A stretch of 49,372 nt of DNA. It comes from Crocinitomix sp. (GTDB taxonomy: Bacteria > Bacteroidota > Bacteroidia > Flavobacteriales_D > Crocinitomicaceae). The notes under the pieces are model-generated. The model searched no databases, was not told the DNA's origin, and saw only the letters and a list, made by a program, of their open reading frames with translations. The stretch lies in contig WTCE01000097.1 in NCBI GenBank assembly GCA_013138735.1, positions 1 to 49,372 of the forward strand, in the 5' to 3' direction. Numbering within the stretch: the first letter of the stretch is position 1; each line of letters opens with the position of its first letter. This document shows, piece by piece, positions 8,834-18,050 of this stretch. Both the position numbers and the translations under genes were made by a program.

Positions 8834-11800
8834 CTATCGCAACAGCGTTATATGCCCTTTGTAATAATGGCGATCATCAGAAATTGTGTCTCCGAAAGAA
8901 ATCGACCAGACGTAAACTCCATCTTGCACCATTTCGCCTGCGTAAGATCCATCCCATCCGACATTCATGTCAAATGTTTCGAACATTAATTCTCCCCAAC
9001 GGTTAAATATTTTCATATTAAAGTCATAAGGATCAACGCGAGAAGTGAACACAGGACTGAACATATCATTCATACCAGATGCATCTGGTGTAAAGGCATT
9101 CGGGATATAGAAGATTAATAAATCTTCGAAAGCCACTTGTCCATAAGCTGTATCAGCACAACCAAATTCATTTTCGGCGATTAACATTACTTCGTAAAGT
9201 CCATCAATTACTTCAGGATAATCATGCGAAGGTTCAAATTCATTTGAGTTTGGACTAGAATCTCCAAAACTCCAAGTATAGCTTATTGCATCTTCTGAAT
9301 AATTGCTGAATGAAACGGTGGTATTTGTAATATTTATAACTTCAGGGAAGACACCCATGTTCGCTTCTGGATAAGGAATTGATGTGATATAATCTACAAT
9401 TGTTTCAGTTGTTGAACATCCATTAGCAGTAACAGTTAAAGTAACATCAAAAGTTCCGTTCGGATAATCGTGATATACATCTCCACAACCATATTCAATT
9501 GAACCATCACCAAACTCCCATAAACAATCATCACCTAATGGGCTAGACAAATTTGTAAATGCAACACCTAGCGGCTCGCATCCTGCAACCTGACTTGCTG
9601 TAAAGGCAATAGTTGGGTATGGATAAACAATAACAGTTACGGTATCTGTAACAGGATCACAAATCCCATTGGAAACAGTCCAAATTAGGTTATAAGTTCC
9701 TATTACAAGTCCTGAAGCAATTGTTCCCGGATCAGTAATATCGTCAAAAACAGCAGTTGTTGGACCAGATAAATGTGACCATTCGCCCGTTGCAGACCCA
9801 TCAGGAATATTTCCTATTAAGGTTGTTGCATCCATATCACATAATTGCTGATCTATTCCAGCCATACTCACTGGCATATCATAAACATTAATGGTCATGG
9901 TATCTTCAGCAGGAGGGCAAGTACCATTGCTCACTGTCCAAATTAAAAAGTAAGTTCCTTCTTCTAAGTCGTTCACATTGGTGAGTGGACCTGTTGGATC
10001 ATCAAATGTTGGAACGCCAGGTCCCGATTCAAAGCTCCACATTCCGCTAGCAGTTCCAACTGGTGCATTACCTGATAAGGCAGCTGTATATTCAGCACAA
10101 AGATATTGATCAATATCTGCGCTACTCGTTGGTTCATCATAAACATTAATCACGAGTGTATCTGTATCGTCTGGACAAGTTCCATTACTAATTGTCCATA
10201 TCAGTGAATAAGTTCCTTCTACAAGGTCTGAAATAGGAGTAATAGGGTTAGATGGGTCAGAGAATGTTGGGACTGAAGGTCCATACTCCATTGACCACAT
10301 TCCTGCAGCTGTTCCTACTGCAATATTTCCATTCAAACCTGTGTCATATTCATTGCATAAATCTTGATCGGAACCGGCATTACTATTCGGTATATCATAA
10401 ACTGTAACCATCATTGTATCCGTTTCTGGTGGACAGGTTCCGTTGGTTACCTCCCATACAAATTCATAGGTTCCTTCAACCAAATCATAAACTTCAGTAG
10501 CAGCATCACTTGAATCTGCATAAGTTACAGGACTTGGTCCACTTGCCATTGTCCACTCTCCTGCTCCAAATTCTAACAAGGCATTTCCATCAAATGTTGT
10601 GGCATTTGTATCGCACAATTCCTGATCAGGACCTGCGTCGCTTTCAGAAAATTCGTGCACGGTTACTTTCACCGAGTCATAATTTTCACAGCCATCTAGC
10701 CGTGTTCCTGCAAGGTTATAAGTCATTGTTGCACCAGGAATAAATGCGACACTATCTATAAGTCCACCGTCCCAAGTATAAACACCATCTACACCAGCTC
10801 CTGTTCCATATAACAATACTTCTTCTCCATTGCACACTTCTAGGTCGGGACCACCATCAATTACAAATTCAAAGGTAAAACCAGCATAGAAAGCACCAGC
10901 TGCTGCGTATCCATTCACAGATACAAAACCAGCCGACATTGCCGCAGTTGATGAAATGGCAATATTGCCTGAAACATCTAATAGTTTATACGTTTCCCAA
11001 CCGGGTAATCCTTCTGCGGGTTTAGGTCCAGTTCCGGGATCTAAGGGCGCACCGTTAACAAGAACTGTTGCTCCAGATGCCGTTACAATGTATAGAATCC
11101 CTTCAAAAGTCGTCCCTCCAATTTCGTTGATATTGGGAATCTCATTAATTTCGCTGGTTAAATAACACTCGAGTGGTGGAATATAGTTAAACTCGCTCGT
11201 TGCAGAACTTGTATTAGCTGCCGTACATTGATAAACATAGGCTGGTATATTCGTTATAATGGACATATTATTATGCAAACCATCATCATAATAAGAAGAA
11301 GGAATTAAGTAGTACTCTCCTTCGTCTATAGTCGCAACTGCTGGTCCTATATCATTGATAAAGATGTCTGTTCCATCAGCAACTGCTACAACCATTGGGC
11401 GTTCCATAACATCTCCGCCTTGCCCTTCAACCACAACGTGTTCAGTTCCTAATAAGTTAACGGGCACAATTTGAACCATTCCACCATCTTGGTATCCTTC
11501 TGAGTGAATAGATCCCATATAATTACCTGTATTGACAGCAATGAGTTCATTTGATGTAATATGTGCCCCAATAAAACCAGCCATATTTGCGGGGTTCGTG
11601 GTTGTATATCCCGTTAATACCATACAGTCTCCGGCATTCATGAAAAATGTCAATGCGTCGGCCCCAATTCCACCTCCTGAAGTTTCAAAAACAACGCTTG
11701 TATTATAATCACTAACGTTCACAACGGTGCCATCTTCGGTGGCCATTATGGAAGTACAAAAATTTCGATTAGAATTATTTACTACTTGAGGCATACTTCC

Positions 11801-12277
11801 CGCATAAAATTCGTAACCCAAAGCTGCCTGACCTTTACAAGCAATTGAAGTTGCCTGGTAGGGTGCTTTAATACGCACGTTGCAATAAAAATCATTTGGC
11901 GCAGTGGCAATAAATCCACTGGCTTTGATAACCGCTCCACAACTATCTTTAGGCACGGCAACATCTGTTCCAGGAAATTGTCCTGATCCAATATAAATAT
12001 CTGCAGGTGAACCATTTGAAATGATCGCTGACGCAATAAAATTGTCAGCGCCATCAACTAAAGTTACTGTGAAAGGCACGGCTTCTGGCGTACTCAAATA
12101 AACATATTGCTCAGCTATTTGACCGTTCTGTCTACTATGAATTGGTGGACAATAATGAATATTATCTAACTGCGCAAAACTCGCATCAGAAATCATTAAC
12201 AAGATTACAACAGCAGACAATCGTAGAATACGAAGCCTTTTGTTCATCTTGATGGAGCGACGCATAAGCTTGCTCAT
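8834..12277 (-). CDS. Large T9SS-secreted surface protein with type B sorting domain, IgGFc-binding-like N-terminus and 86-residue repeats
   Basis: This 1147-residue protein starts with a signal peptide (cleavage near DASFAQ). A more likely start is the inner Met at residue 11 (MNKRLRILRL). Residues 40-470 resemble the IgGFc-binding-like domain common in exported Bacteroidota proteins. Four repeats follow with an exact 86-residue period, marked by DQxLC at 551, 637, 723 and 809 and by GTYxxxWxVxNGxC. PKD-like segments come next with LWEFGDGS and YTWSFGDSS. The last 95 residues (IPNAFTPDASGMNDMFSP, FNRWGELMFE, WDG, DGVYVW, YKGHITLLR) are a type B (gliding-motility-associated) C-terminal domain, which directs secretion by the type IX system. 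It is probably an adhesin or surface structure; the ligand is unknown. A TATATTTG -7 box lies at 12315-12308 upstream, without a clear -33. Confidence 0.88.
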   Translation of the reverse strand: MSKLMRRSIKMNKRLRILRLSAVVILLMISDASFAQLDNIHYCPPIHSRQNGQIAEQYVYLSTPEAVPFTVTLVDGADNFIASAIISNGSPADIYIGSGQFPGTDVAVPKDSCGAVIKASGFIATAPNDFYCNVRIKAPYQATSIACKGQAALGYEFYAGSMPQVVNNSNRNFCTSIMATEDGTVVNVSDYNTSVVFETSGGGIGADALTFFMNAGDCMVLTGYTTTNPANMAGFIGAHITSNELIAVNTGNYMGSIHSEGYQDGGMVQIVPVNLLGTEHVVVEGQGGDVMERPMVVAVADGTDIFINDIGPAVATIDEGEYYLIPSSYYDDGLHNNMSIITNIPAYVYQCTAANTSSATSEFNYIPPLECYLTSEINEIPNINEIGGTTFEGILYIVTASGATVLVNGAPLDPGTGPKPAEGLPGWETYKLLDVSGNIAISSTAAMSAGFVSVNGYAAAGAFYAGFTFEFVIDGGPDLEVCNGEEVLLYGTGAGVDGVYTWDGGLIDSVAFIPGATMTYNLAGTRLDGCENYDSVKVTVHEFSESDAGPDQELCDTNATTFDGNALLEFGAGEWTMASGPSPVTYADSSDAATEVYDLVEGTYEFVWEVTNGTCPPETDTMMVTVYDIPNSNAGSDQDLCNEYDTGLNGNIAVGTAAGMWSMEYGPSVPTFSDPSNPITPISDLVEGTYSLIWTISNGTCPDDTDTLVINVYDEPTSSADIDQYLCAEYTAALSGNAPVGTASGMWSFESGPGVPTFDDPTGPLTNVNDLEEGTYFLIWTVSNGTCPPAEDTMTINVYDMPVSMAGIDQQLCDMDATTLIGNIPDGSATGEWSHLSGPTTAVFDDITDPGTIASGLVIGTYNLIWTVSNGICDPVTDTVTVIVYPYPTIAFTASQVAGCEPLGVAFTNLSSPLGDDCLWEFGDGSIEYGCGDVYHDYPNGTFDVTLTVTANGCSTTETIVDYITSIPYPEANMGVFPEVINITNTTVSFSNYSEDAISYTWSFGDSSPNSNEFEPSHDYPEVIDGLYEVMLIAENEFGCADTAYGQVAFEDLLIFYIPNAFTPDASGMNDMFSPVFTSRVDPYDFNMKIFNRWGELMFETFDMNVGWDGSYAGEMVQDGVYVWSISFGDTISDDRHYYKGHITLLR

Positions 12278-12588
12278 AGCGTTTTAATAATTGGTTAGTT
12301 TACTAGTCAAATATAATTCATTATACGCAATTATAACACACTCAGTTGTGTTTTAGTTCTTGAAAGAAGAGCGCAATTCAAACCGATTTTAATTAAACCA
12401 TGCAAAAACTCTTAATTCTACTGGTAATCAACGATAAGACAGGATGTTGAAAAAAATCTAAATCGTTTAATATTTAACATGAAATTTATTGAAATTACGC
12501 GCTGAATTAAGCATTTTTTGCGCAAAATACTATGACGGATTACATGGGACTTCTAAAATTTTAAGAAAATCTAGAAAAATTATAACCG
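12278..12588. other. Intergenic spacer with a -7 box for the T9SS gene
   Basis: This 311-bp spacer has no gene. On the minus strand TATATTTG (12315-12308) fits the Bacteroidota -7 element TAnnTTTG, 31 nt before the T9SS gene start, but no TTG is properly spaced upstream. A small hairpin AACACA-CTCAGT-TGTGTT lies at about 12335-12352 without a T-tract on either side. Confidence 0.45.
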
Positions 12589-13875
12589 CTAGAAATTTAT
12601 AATATCGTTGACGACGGTGAAGAGCATCAGCCCTAGCACTAATACGATTCCAACAATTTGGACAATCATTTTAACGCGGTAAGATAACTCACGCCCAATG
12701 ATAGTTTCGGCCATAATGATTACAATTTGTCCACCATCTAGTGCTGGGATTGGAATCAGGTTGGTAATTGCCAAAATCAGGGAAATTAAAGCCGTGATTT
12801 TCCAAAAACGCATGGCATCAAATTTAGATCCGTAAATCTTTGCAATCCCAATTGGTCCAGTTACCGATTTTCTAAAATCAAGTTTACCTGTGAATAATGC
12901 TGCAAGACCCGCAATATTAACATTTAACATGTCAATACTCTCTTTATAGCCATATGCAATTGAACTTCCTACGCCATAAGGCTCAGTTGGTTTTACTGGA
13001 TTTAGAACTATAAATCCTAAAGCACGAGTTGAATCGGTAATACATGTCAAATCATTAATTTGACCATTTCTCATGACCTCAATATTCAGGGTGTCGGCAT
13101 CTGTTAAGTTGAAAACAATATTTTTAACGTCGCCAAAAACAGCCACTGGGTACTCATTAATAGCCGTAATTTTATCACCGGCTAACATGCCTCCCTTATC
13201 CGCAGCAGAAGTATCGACAACTTGATCTACTAGCGCTTCAAAATTTGACTGCGAGTACAACAATATGTCACGATTTTTATAAGTTGGAGGAATCACAACT
13301 TCCACTTCTTTTCCGTCTCGATCTATCGTTAAAACAGTCTCTGCAAAAATATTTTTGTTAAAAGAGTCTTGAATTCGAACAACTTCATTACCATTAATGT
13401 GGGTGATTTTGTCACCTGTTTCCAAACCGAAAGCTTCTCCTTCTTCATAAACGTACATTCCCTCTGTCACCTCAGTAGCTGGAACGTATTCCTTTTCTCC
13501 AAAATAAAGCACGCACGTAAAAATGATCAATCCTACAATTAAATTAACAATCACCCCACCAAGCAAAACAATGATTCTTTTCCAAGCTGCAAAAGATCTA
13601 AATTCATCTGGTTTTGGCTCTTCTTTCATCTGATCCTTGTCCAAAGACTCATCTATCATCCCCGCAATCTTCACATATCCACCAATTGGCAACCAACCGA
13701 TTGAATATTCAGTATCTCCTTTTGTAAACTTGAACAGTTTAAAATCAAAAATATCCATAAAAATGACGAACTTTTCAACTCGCATACCAAAGATACGTGC
13801 CGCTAAAAAGTGACCTAATTCATGCAGGAATACAAGTAAACCTAGTCCTAGAATTAATTGGATTATCATTAACAT
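12589..13875 (-). CDS. rseP: Site-2 intramembrane metalloprotease RseP/RasP family
   Basis: This 428-residue protein has the zinc-binding HExxH motif in its first transmembrane helix (HELGH, residues 18-22). It also has the second catalytic signature NLIPIPALDGG in a C-terminal helix. Two PDZ-like domains lie between them, at roughly residues 120-200 (LETGDKITHINGNEV) and 205-290 (MLAGDKITAINEYPV). The length and domain order are those of RseP. Members cut anti-sigma factors and leftover signal peptides within the inner membrane. On the minus strand a -7 box TAACTTTG sits at 13910-13903, 27 nt before the start; no clear -33 was found. The usual dxr neighbour is absent here. Confidence 0.95.
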   Translation of the reverse strand: MLMIIQLILGLGLLVFLHELGHFLAARIFGMRVEKFVIFMDIFDFKLFKFTKGDTEYSIGWLPIGGYVKIAGMIDESLDKDQMKEEPKPDEFRSFAAWKRIIVLLGGVIVNLIVGLIIFTCVLYFGEKEYVPATEVTEGMYVYEEGEAFGLETGDKITHINGNEVVRIQDSFNKNIFAETVLTIDRDGKEVEVVIPPTYKNRDILLYSQSNFEALVDQVVDTSAADKGGMLAGDKITAINEYPVAVFGDVKNIVFNLTDADTLNIEVMRNGQINDLTCITDSTRALGFIVLNPVKPTEPYGVGSSIAYGYKESIDMLNVNIAGLAALFTGKLDFRKSVTGPIGIAKIYGSKFDAMRFWKITALISLILAITNLIPIPALDGGQIVIIMAETIIGRELSYRVKMIVQIVGIVLVLGLMLFTVVNDIINF

Positions 13876-13939
13876 ATTCAGAAATTATCAAATTAAAGTT
13901 TGCAAAGTTAAACTAATTTTAGGTAAATACGGATTCTGA

Positions 13940-14047
13940 TCAAAAATGAATTTTCAGGTGTGTACTCCAAACAGGGTCGTTGACTTTTTCCAACTTCCCT
14001 TCAATTTGTTCTAAAATGGTTTCTATAAGTTCCATTCCAAAATTCAT
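13940..14047 (-). CDS. Possible 35-residue small protein or gene remnant
   Basis: A short open frame upstream of rseP on the same strand encodes a 35-residue peptide beginning MNFGMELIETILEQIEGKLE. It has a coding-like amphipathic composition and no low-complexity bias. I do not recognise it. It may be a real small protein, the tail of a lost gene, or chance. The surrounding 309-bp spacer (13876-14184) otherwise holds the rseP -7 box and, at 14112-14141, direct repeats upstream of the DUF1573-like gene. Confidence 0.25.
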   Translation of the reverse strand: MNFGMELIETILEQIEGKLEKVNDPVWSTHLKIHF

Positions 14048-14111
14048 GAATCAACTTGAACGAATATATCATTCACCCTTTTTGAATCATTTACCTCGCA
14101 ATTGTTAAAGT

Positions 14112-14141
14112 TCTGTTATCGATCTGTTATCATTCTGTTAT
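14112..14141 (+). promoter_or_regulatory. Three direct repeats TCTGTTAT at 11-bp period upstream of the DUF1573-like gene
   Basis: TCTGTTAT occurs at 14112-14119, 14123-14130 and 14134-14141, so the copies face the same side of the helix. About 20 bp downstream is the promoter-like TTG (14141-14143) followed by TACTTTTA at 14161. The arrangement resembles a multi-copy activator or repressor site. Confidence 0.45.
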
Positions 14142-14184
14142 TGTTGGAAAACCCGCTAAATACTTTTATATCATTACGTTTAAA

Positions 14185-16602
14185 ATGATACTTATGCGTT
14201 TATCTAGTTGGACTATCCTCCTGTTAATCAGCAACTTATTCAACAGCGATATACTGGCAAGCGACTTCTCAAGTCCTCATGCAGACAATGGAAAACTATT
14301 AGATTTTGATGCTACAAATTTTGATGCAGGAACACTTTATATTGGTGATGAAGTTTCTCCTTATTTTGCTTTTGTAAATAGAACTCAGCATAATGTTCGA
14401 ATTAAAGCTGTAAAAGCGAATAATGGTTCCTATAACGCTCCGTTTCGTCTTGTCAAAATTGATACGAACCATGTCATAAAACCTGGCCAACGGGATACCA
14501 TCTTTTTTAAACGGTATTTTAGTTATTCAACCCCTAAATTGGGCAATTATGATTTAAGTTTCACTATTGAATTTGCGAATTCTGATGTTAAGCAGCATTT
14601 AAACATTTTTTGTATTCTAAAAGAAAACAAGGGAGAAGTTGTAATGGATACAGTTGCTTTACCAACTGTTGATATTGGTGAAGAAATCACTTTTTCAACT
14701 ACTGTTAAAAACACAGGATCAGATACGGTGACGCTAAATATTCCTGATGACAGCAGTTTTACCAATTATTTAGATCAATATCCTATTAAATTAGCACCAA
14801 TGTCTCGTCATACGCTGAATTTTGAAGTGAATACAAATTCATTTTCAAACCGATATGATGAAAAAATTCACTTAAAAACGAATGTAAATGACAAGTATGT
14901 CATGAGTATTCCTATCAAAGGCGAAGTGCTTGCGCCAAATCGACCAGACATCTATTTCCCAAAAAAAACTTTAAGACTTGACTTGAAGTATGGCGGGCCA
15001 GCTGTTTATAATTTTTGGTACTATAATACGGGAGACATGCCTTTAATTATTAGTATGTGTAAAGGCAGCTGCGGATGCCTAGTTCCAAGTTGCTCAAGAG
15101 AACCTTTAGCACCTGGCGACAGCGCAGTAGTTAAGGTAAAATATGACAGCAAACGGGTTGGCCCAATTAACAAAAGTGTGACCGTTACATCTAATGCGGT
15201 AACGAAGCGAATTGTATTGCGTGTTACAGGGAGCGTTGCGACTAGACCAACGGGAAATCCAGCGCCTAATCAAATACAAGGACAAGGTCATAACTTAAAA
15301 TTTGATTCAAAAAAACTAACGATTGACTACCGCTTTAATGAGCAGAAATCCGCAGTTTTCAAATTTACAAATGAAGGTGTTGATCCTGTGAAAATTCATA
15401 TTCCACGTTTTCCTGGAGCGACAATCGTCAGGCATTCAGAAAACAGCATTCCTCGAGGTGGAAGAGGATGGATTTCGGTTAAATATGACTCAAAAAGAAT
15501 TGGCGAATTTACACGAAATATCACCGTTGGTATAAATGGAGTTTATTATAGCGACTTTTTGGAATTGAGCGGCGTTGTTGGGGATGAAAATGAATCCATT
15601 CACCTGGGCCCAATTATTTCATTTGATAGAACAAAAGTTGACACGGTTATAGAAAACGGAGCGGATGCTACATTCATCTTCCATTATACGAATATTGGAG
15701 ATGAACCACTCATAATCTCTAAAGTAATATCCTGCATTCCAGTAATTGAGTTTCACACTGACCCAACGCTACCAGGAGAGCACGGTGTAGTTATTTTGAA
15801 GCATAATTTGAAACGTTCACACAATTTTAACTACACCATTACCCTTATACATAACGCCTCCAATTCGCTCCATACATTGAGGATTAAAGGAACCGATTTG
15901 AGAAAACCTATTGTTAAGGGAAAAGAGGTGAACTATGAGACCTTAAAAGGTCCACAAATTACATTTGAAACAGATTCAATTTATAGAGAAATGGAATTCT
16001 CAGGAGATGGGAATCATACATTCACGAATACTGGAGATGCCGATTTGTTTATTACATTACTAAAGCCGAGCGGAAGCATGGTGGCACATTGCACTCGAGA
16101 AGCAATAAAACCATGTGAAATTGGTGTGATTTTCGTTAAGTATAACACCAGAAGATATGGCCCATTTCGTAAAACAATTACAGTTAATCATAATGCTGGA
16201 GACGGAAGATCAAAATTGACGTTTGTAGGAAGTGTTACCAAGGAAATAGACACTATACTAATAGATCCACAAATTAATTCGGACACCCTTTTAGTTCAAA
16301 ATGAAGCCAATCTTAGTTTTGAGACGCCTTTTGTTGAACGAAATTTTCAATTAAATGAAAAGGTTGTCATAAGATTTGACTGTTACAATTTTGGCAATGC
16401 TCTTGTACAAATAAGCAAAGTTATTGCTGATGACGGAGGTCAGGTCCAATACTTAGTTACAACTATGGGCGGTGGGCAAAGAGGTGCTTTTCAAATCACT
16501 TATCCAACGAATAAAATTGGGCCTTTTAACCGAACAATTGTTGTATATCATACGGGAAGTGTAGCGCCTATTGTTTTAAAGTTTAAGGGAGTTATTCTTT
16601 GA
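14185..16602 (+). CDS. Exported multi-domain DUF1573/ASH-like beta-sandwich protein
   Basis: This 805-residue protein has an N-terminal signal peptide (hydrophobic residues 7-25). At least five Ig-like repeats of about 110-120 residues follow. Each has an N-terminal strand with FxYxNxGDxPLxI and a C-terminal strand ending in KYDSKRxGPxxKxxTV. Examples are VKVKYDSKRVGPINKSVTV, VKYDSKRIGEFTRNITV and VKYNTRRYGPFRKTITV. The second block carries ISMCKGSCGCLVP, the Cys-bearing form typical of DUF1573 domains. This architecture is common in exported Bacteroidota proteins but has no established biochemical role. I see no T9SS sorting domain at the C-terminus (ends VLKFKGVIL), so it may stay periplasmic or be anchored by partners. 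Confidence 0.8.
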   Translation: MILMRLSSWTILLLISNLFNSDILASDFSSPHADNGKLLDFDATNFDAGTLYIGDEVSPYFAFVNRTQHNVRIKAVKANNGSYNAPFRLVKIDTNHVIKPGQRDTIFFKRYFSYSTPKLGNYDLSFTIEFANSDVKQHLNIFCILKENKGEVVMDTVALPTVDIGEEITFSTTVKNTGSDTVTLNIPDDSSFTNYLDQYPIKLAPMSRHTLNFEVNTNSFSNRYDEKIHLKTNVNDKYVMSIPIKGEVLAPNRPDIYFPKKTLRLDLKYGGPAVYNFWYYNTGDMPLIISMCKGSCGCLVPSCSREPLAPGDSAVVKVKYDSKRVGPINKSVTVTSNAVTKRIVLRVTGSVATRPTGNPAPNQIQGQGHNLKFDSKKLTIDYRFNEQKSAVFKFTNEGVDPVKIHIPRFPGATIVRHSENSIPRGGRGWISVKYDSKRIGEFTRNITVGINGVYYSDFLELSGVVGDENESIHLGPIISFDRTKVDTVIENGADATFIFHYTNIGDEPLIISKVISCIPVIEFHTDPTLPGEHGVVILKHNLKRSHNFNYTITLIHNASNSLHTLRIKGTDLRKPIVKGKEVNYETLKGPQITFETDSIYREMEFSGDGNHTFTNTGDADLFITLLKPSGSMVAHCTREAIKPCEIGVIFVKYNTRRYGPFRKTITVNHNAGDGRSKLTFVGSVTKEIDTILIDPQINSDTLLVQNEANLSFETPFVERNFQLNEKVVIRFDCYNFGNALVQISKVIADDGGQVQYLVTTMGGGQRGAFQITYPTNKIGPFNRTIVVYHTGSVAPIVLKFKGVIL

Positions 16603-16922
16603 ATTAGGCTTTATTGGTACGAGATAGCAGAACATTTTGAAGTTTAGTCAATGGAACGCTGATGGCGCAGATAAAGCTGATTTTCGCTGATTTTTTTTTG
16701 TTGTGCGAAATATCATAATTGTCTAATCGCAGGATTACATCCCCATAGAGATCGAGACCAGCGAAGCTAAGTTTCCAAAAGTTCTCTGGATCCCTTTTTT
16801 GAATCAATTAAACAGTTTAATTGGCATCCACTACAGTTAGTTAAACGGCTGCTCCAATAACACAATAAAAAAATGGCGTTTAGAGTTCAAACTAGTACAT
16901 ACACACTTCAAAAAACGAGATC
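16603..16922. other. Intergenic region with GCTGAT-repeat relic
   Basis: There is no convincing gene. At 16660-16700 the plus strand carries GCTGAT three times in a short interval, ending in a run of nine T and then GTTGTGCGAAAT. I associate this kind of string, from memory, with sequence next to GxxExxY-family genes in Bacteroidota. A minus-strand open frame over it (16604-16807) looks like read-through of this relic and not a gene. Confidence 0.4.
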
Positions 16923-17267
16923 ATGAACAAACGCAAGGTAATCATTCCTGCCCTAATGCTATGTGCATTAGCGGCTTGTAAAAAGAGTACAACAACCGAA
17001 ATTCCAATTGGCACGGTTGATTGTGCAACAGTAAGTTATACTGAAACTATTAAACCTCTTTTTGACGCAAATTGTGTTTCATGCCATAACACTAATTCGC
17101 CAGATGGCGCATTAAGTAATTATGCTGAAACTAAGATTTATGCAGATAACGGTAAATTAAAAGACGAAGTATTATCATCCCGATCTATGCCAATTGGTAC
17201 ACCATTAACAAGTACAGCATTAGGACAGGTGAAATGTTGGTTGGATGCGGGAGCGCCAAGCAACTAA
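16923..17267 (+). CDS. Small c-type cytochrome-like lipoprotein
   Basis: This 114-residue protein starts with a lipoprotein signal peptide whose lipobox is LAAC (Cys at residue 19). The mature part contains one haem c attachment motif CVSCH, preceded by IKPLFDANCVSCHN, the usual layout of single-haem domains in Bacteroidota. A Met in SRSMPIGTPL is a plausible distal haem ligand. It ends in KCWLDAGAPSN, as such domains often do. It is probably a membrane-anchored periplasmic electron-transfer protein; the redox partner is unknown. No other cytochrome gene is nearby. Confidence 0.82.
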   Translation: MNKRKVIIPALMLCALAACKKSTTTEIPIGTVDCATVSYTETIKPLFDANCVSCHNTNSPDGALSNYAETKIYADNGKLKDEVLSSRSMPIGTPLTSTALGQVKCWLDAGAPSN

Positions 17268-17308
17268 TTTCACGCATGAATGGGTCGAGTTTTGTTAGTT
17301 ACTCGGCC

Positions 17309-18025
17309 CTATTCATAATTCAGTAAATAGGTTGGAATAGGGTCATCTAAATTAAAGGCTTCATTAACGTGTACTATTTTAAACCAAGTTACTTCGCTTC
17401 TATTATTTTGACTGTCTATTGCTGCCCCAAAATTCAAGGCCAAAACAGTTTGATTTGCAAAGTAGAATGACTGCATTGTGCCAATCCGATCAGGCACGCC
17501 AAACTTATCTTCAACTTCATTTAATTCCATACCAACCAAATCTAATTCTCCCAAGGTTTCATTTTTCATAGCGCATTCAATGGCGATAAATTCCTCATTG
17601 GTATCATAAAAATTGCCTACGGTTTCGCCATATTTATAGGTGATAATTCGGAAGTTCTGAAACAAATCACTTTCAGAAGGATGTGATTCTAAGAGATTCC
17701 GTAATTTATGAAATAGCATATATTGATAGTAAAAACCTACGGTATCAGGTTGGAAATAACTCTCCTCTTGAATAGCATTGCCACTATTGGATGTACCGTA
17801 TTCTGCTTTGTAGTTTTCGAGATCGATAGGATTTGCGAGTAAATCAATAAGTAGTTGTCTTTCTTCAGAGGCAATCGAGACATCAGGCGATTCATTCAAA
17901 TTTTGAATGAGTGAATCCACATGAAGAGAATCTTCAAGTGACAAACCGCCATGACAATTTTCAGTTGATGGATTATCACAAGCAGAAAAGAAGATCAAAA
18001 GTAAGAACGGCAATATGATTTTCAT
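17309..18025 (-). CDS. Predicted lipoprotein, unknown function
   Basis: This 238-residue protein has a lipoprotein signal (MKIILPFLLLIFFSACDNPS, lipobox FSAC, Cys 16). The mature part is acidic and has no motif I recognise. It contains a segment GELDLVGMELNEVEDKFGVP that resembles short SmpA/OmlA-like or BLIP-type outer-membrane lipoprotein cores, but the match is weak. The gene start lies only 26 bp from the left terminal repeat of the MITE-like element, so its original promoter region may have been displaced. Confidence 0.7.
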   Translation of the reverse strand: MKIILPFLLLIFFSACDNPSTENCHGGLSLEDSLHVDSLIQNLNESPDVSIASEERQLLIDLLANPIDLENYKAEYGTSNSGNAIQEESYFQPDTVGFYYQYMLFHKLRNLLESHPSESDLFQNFRIITYKYGETVGNFYDTNEEFIAIECAMKNETLGELDLVGMELNEVEDKFGVPDRIGTMQSFYFANQTVLALNFGAAIDSQNNRSEVTWFKIVHVNEAFNLDDPIPTYLLNYE

Positions 18026-18050
18026 AGATTCAATTTAAGCATTTGTTTTA

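Noticed and set aside
16604-16807. Minus-strand open frame of 67 codons
   Set aside because: It reads through the GCTGAT-repeat relic; there is no family and no conserved motif.
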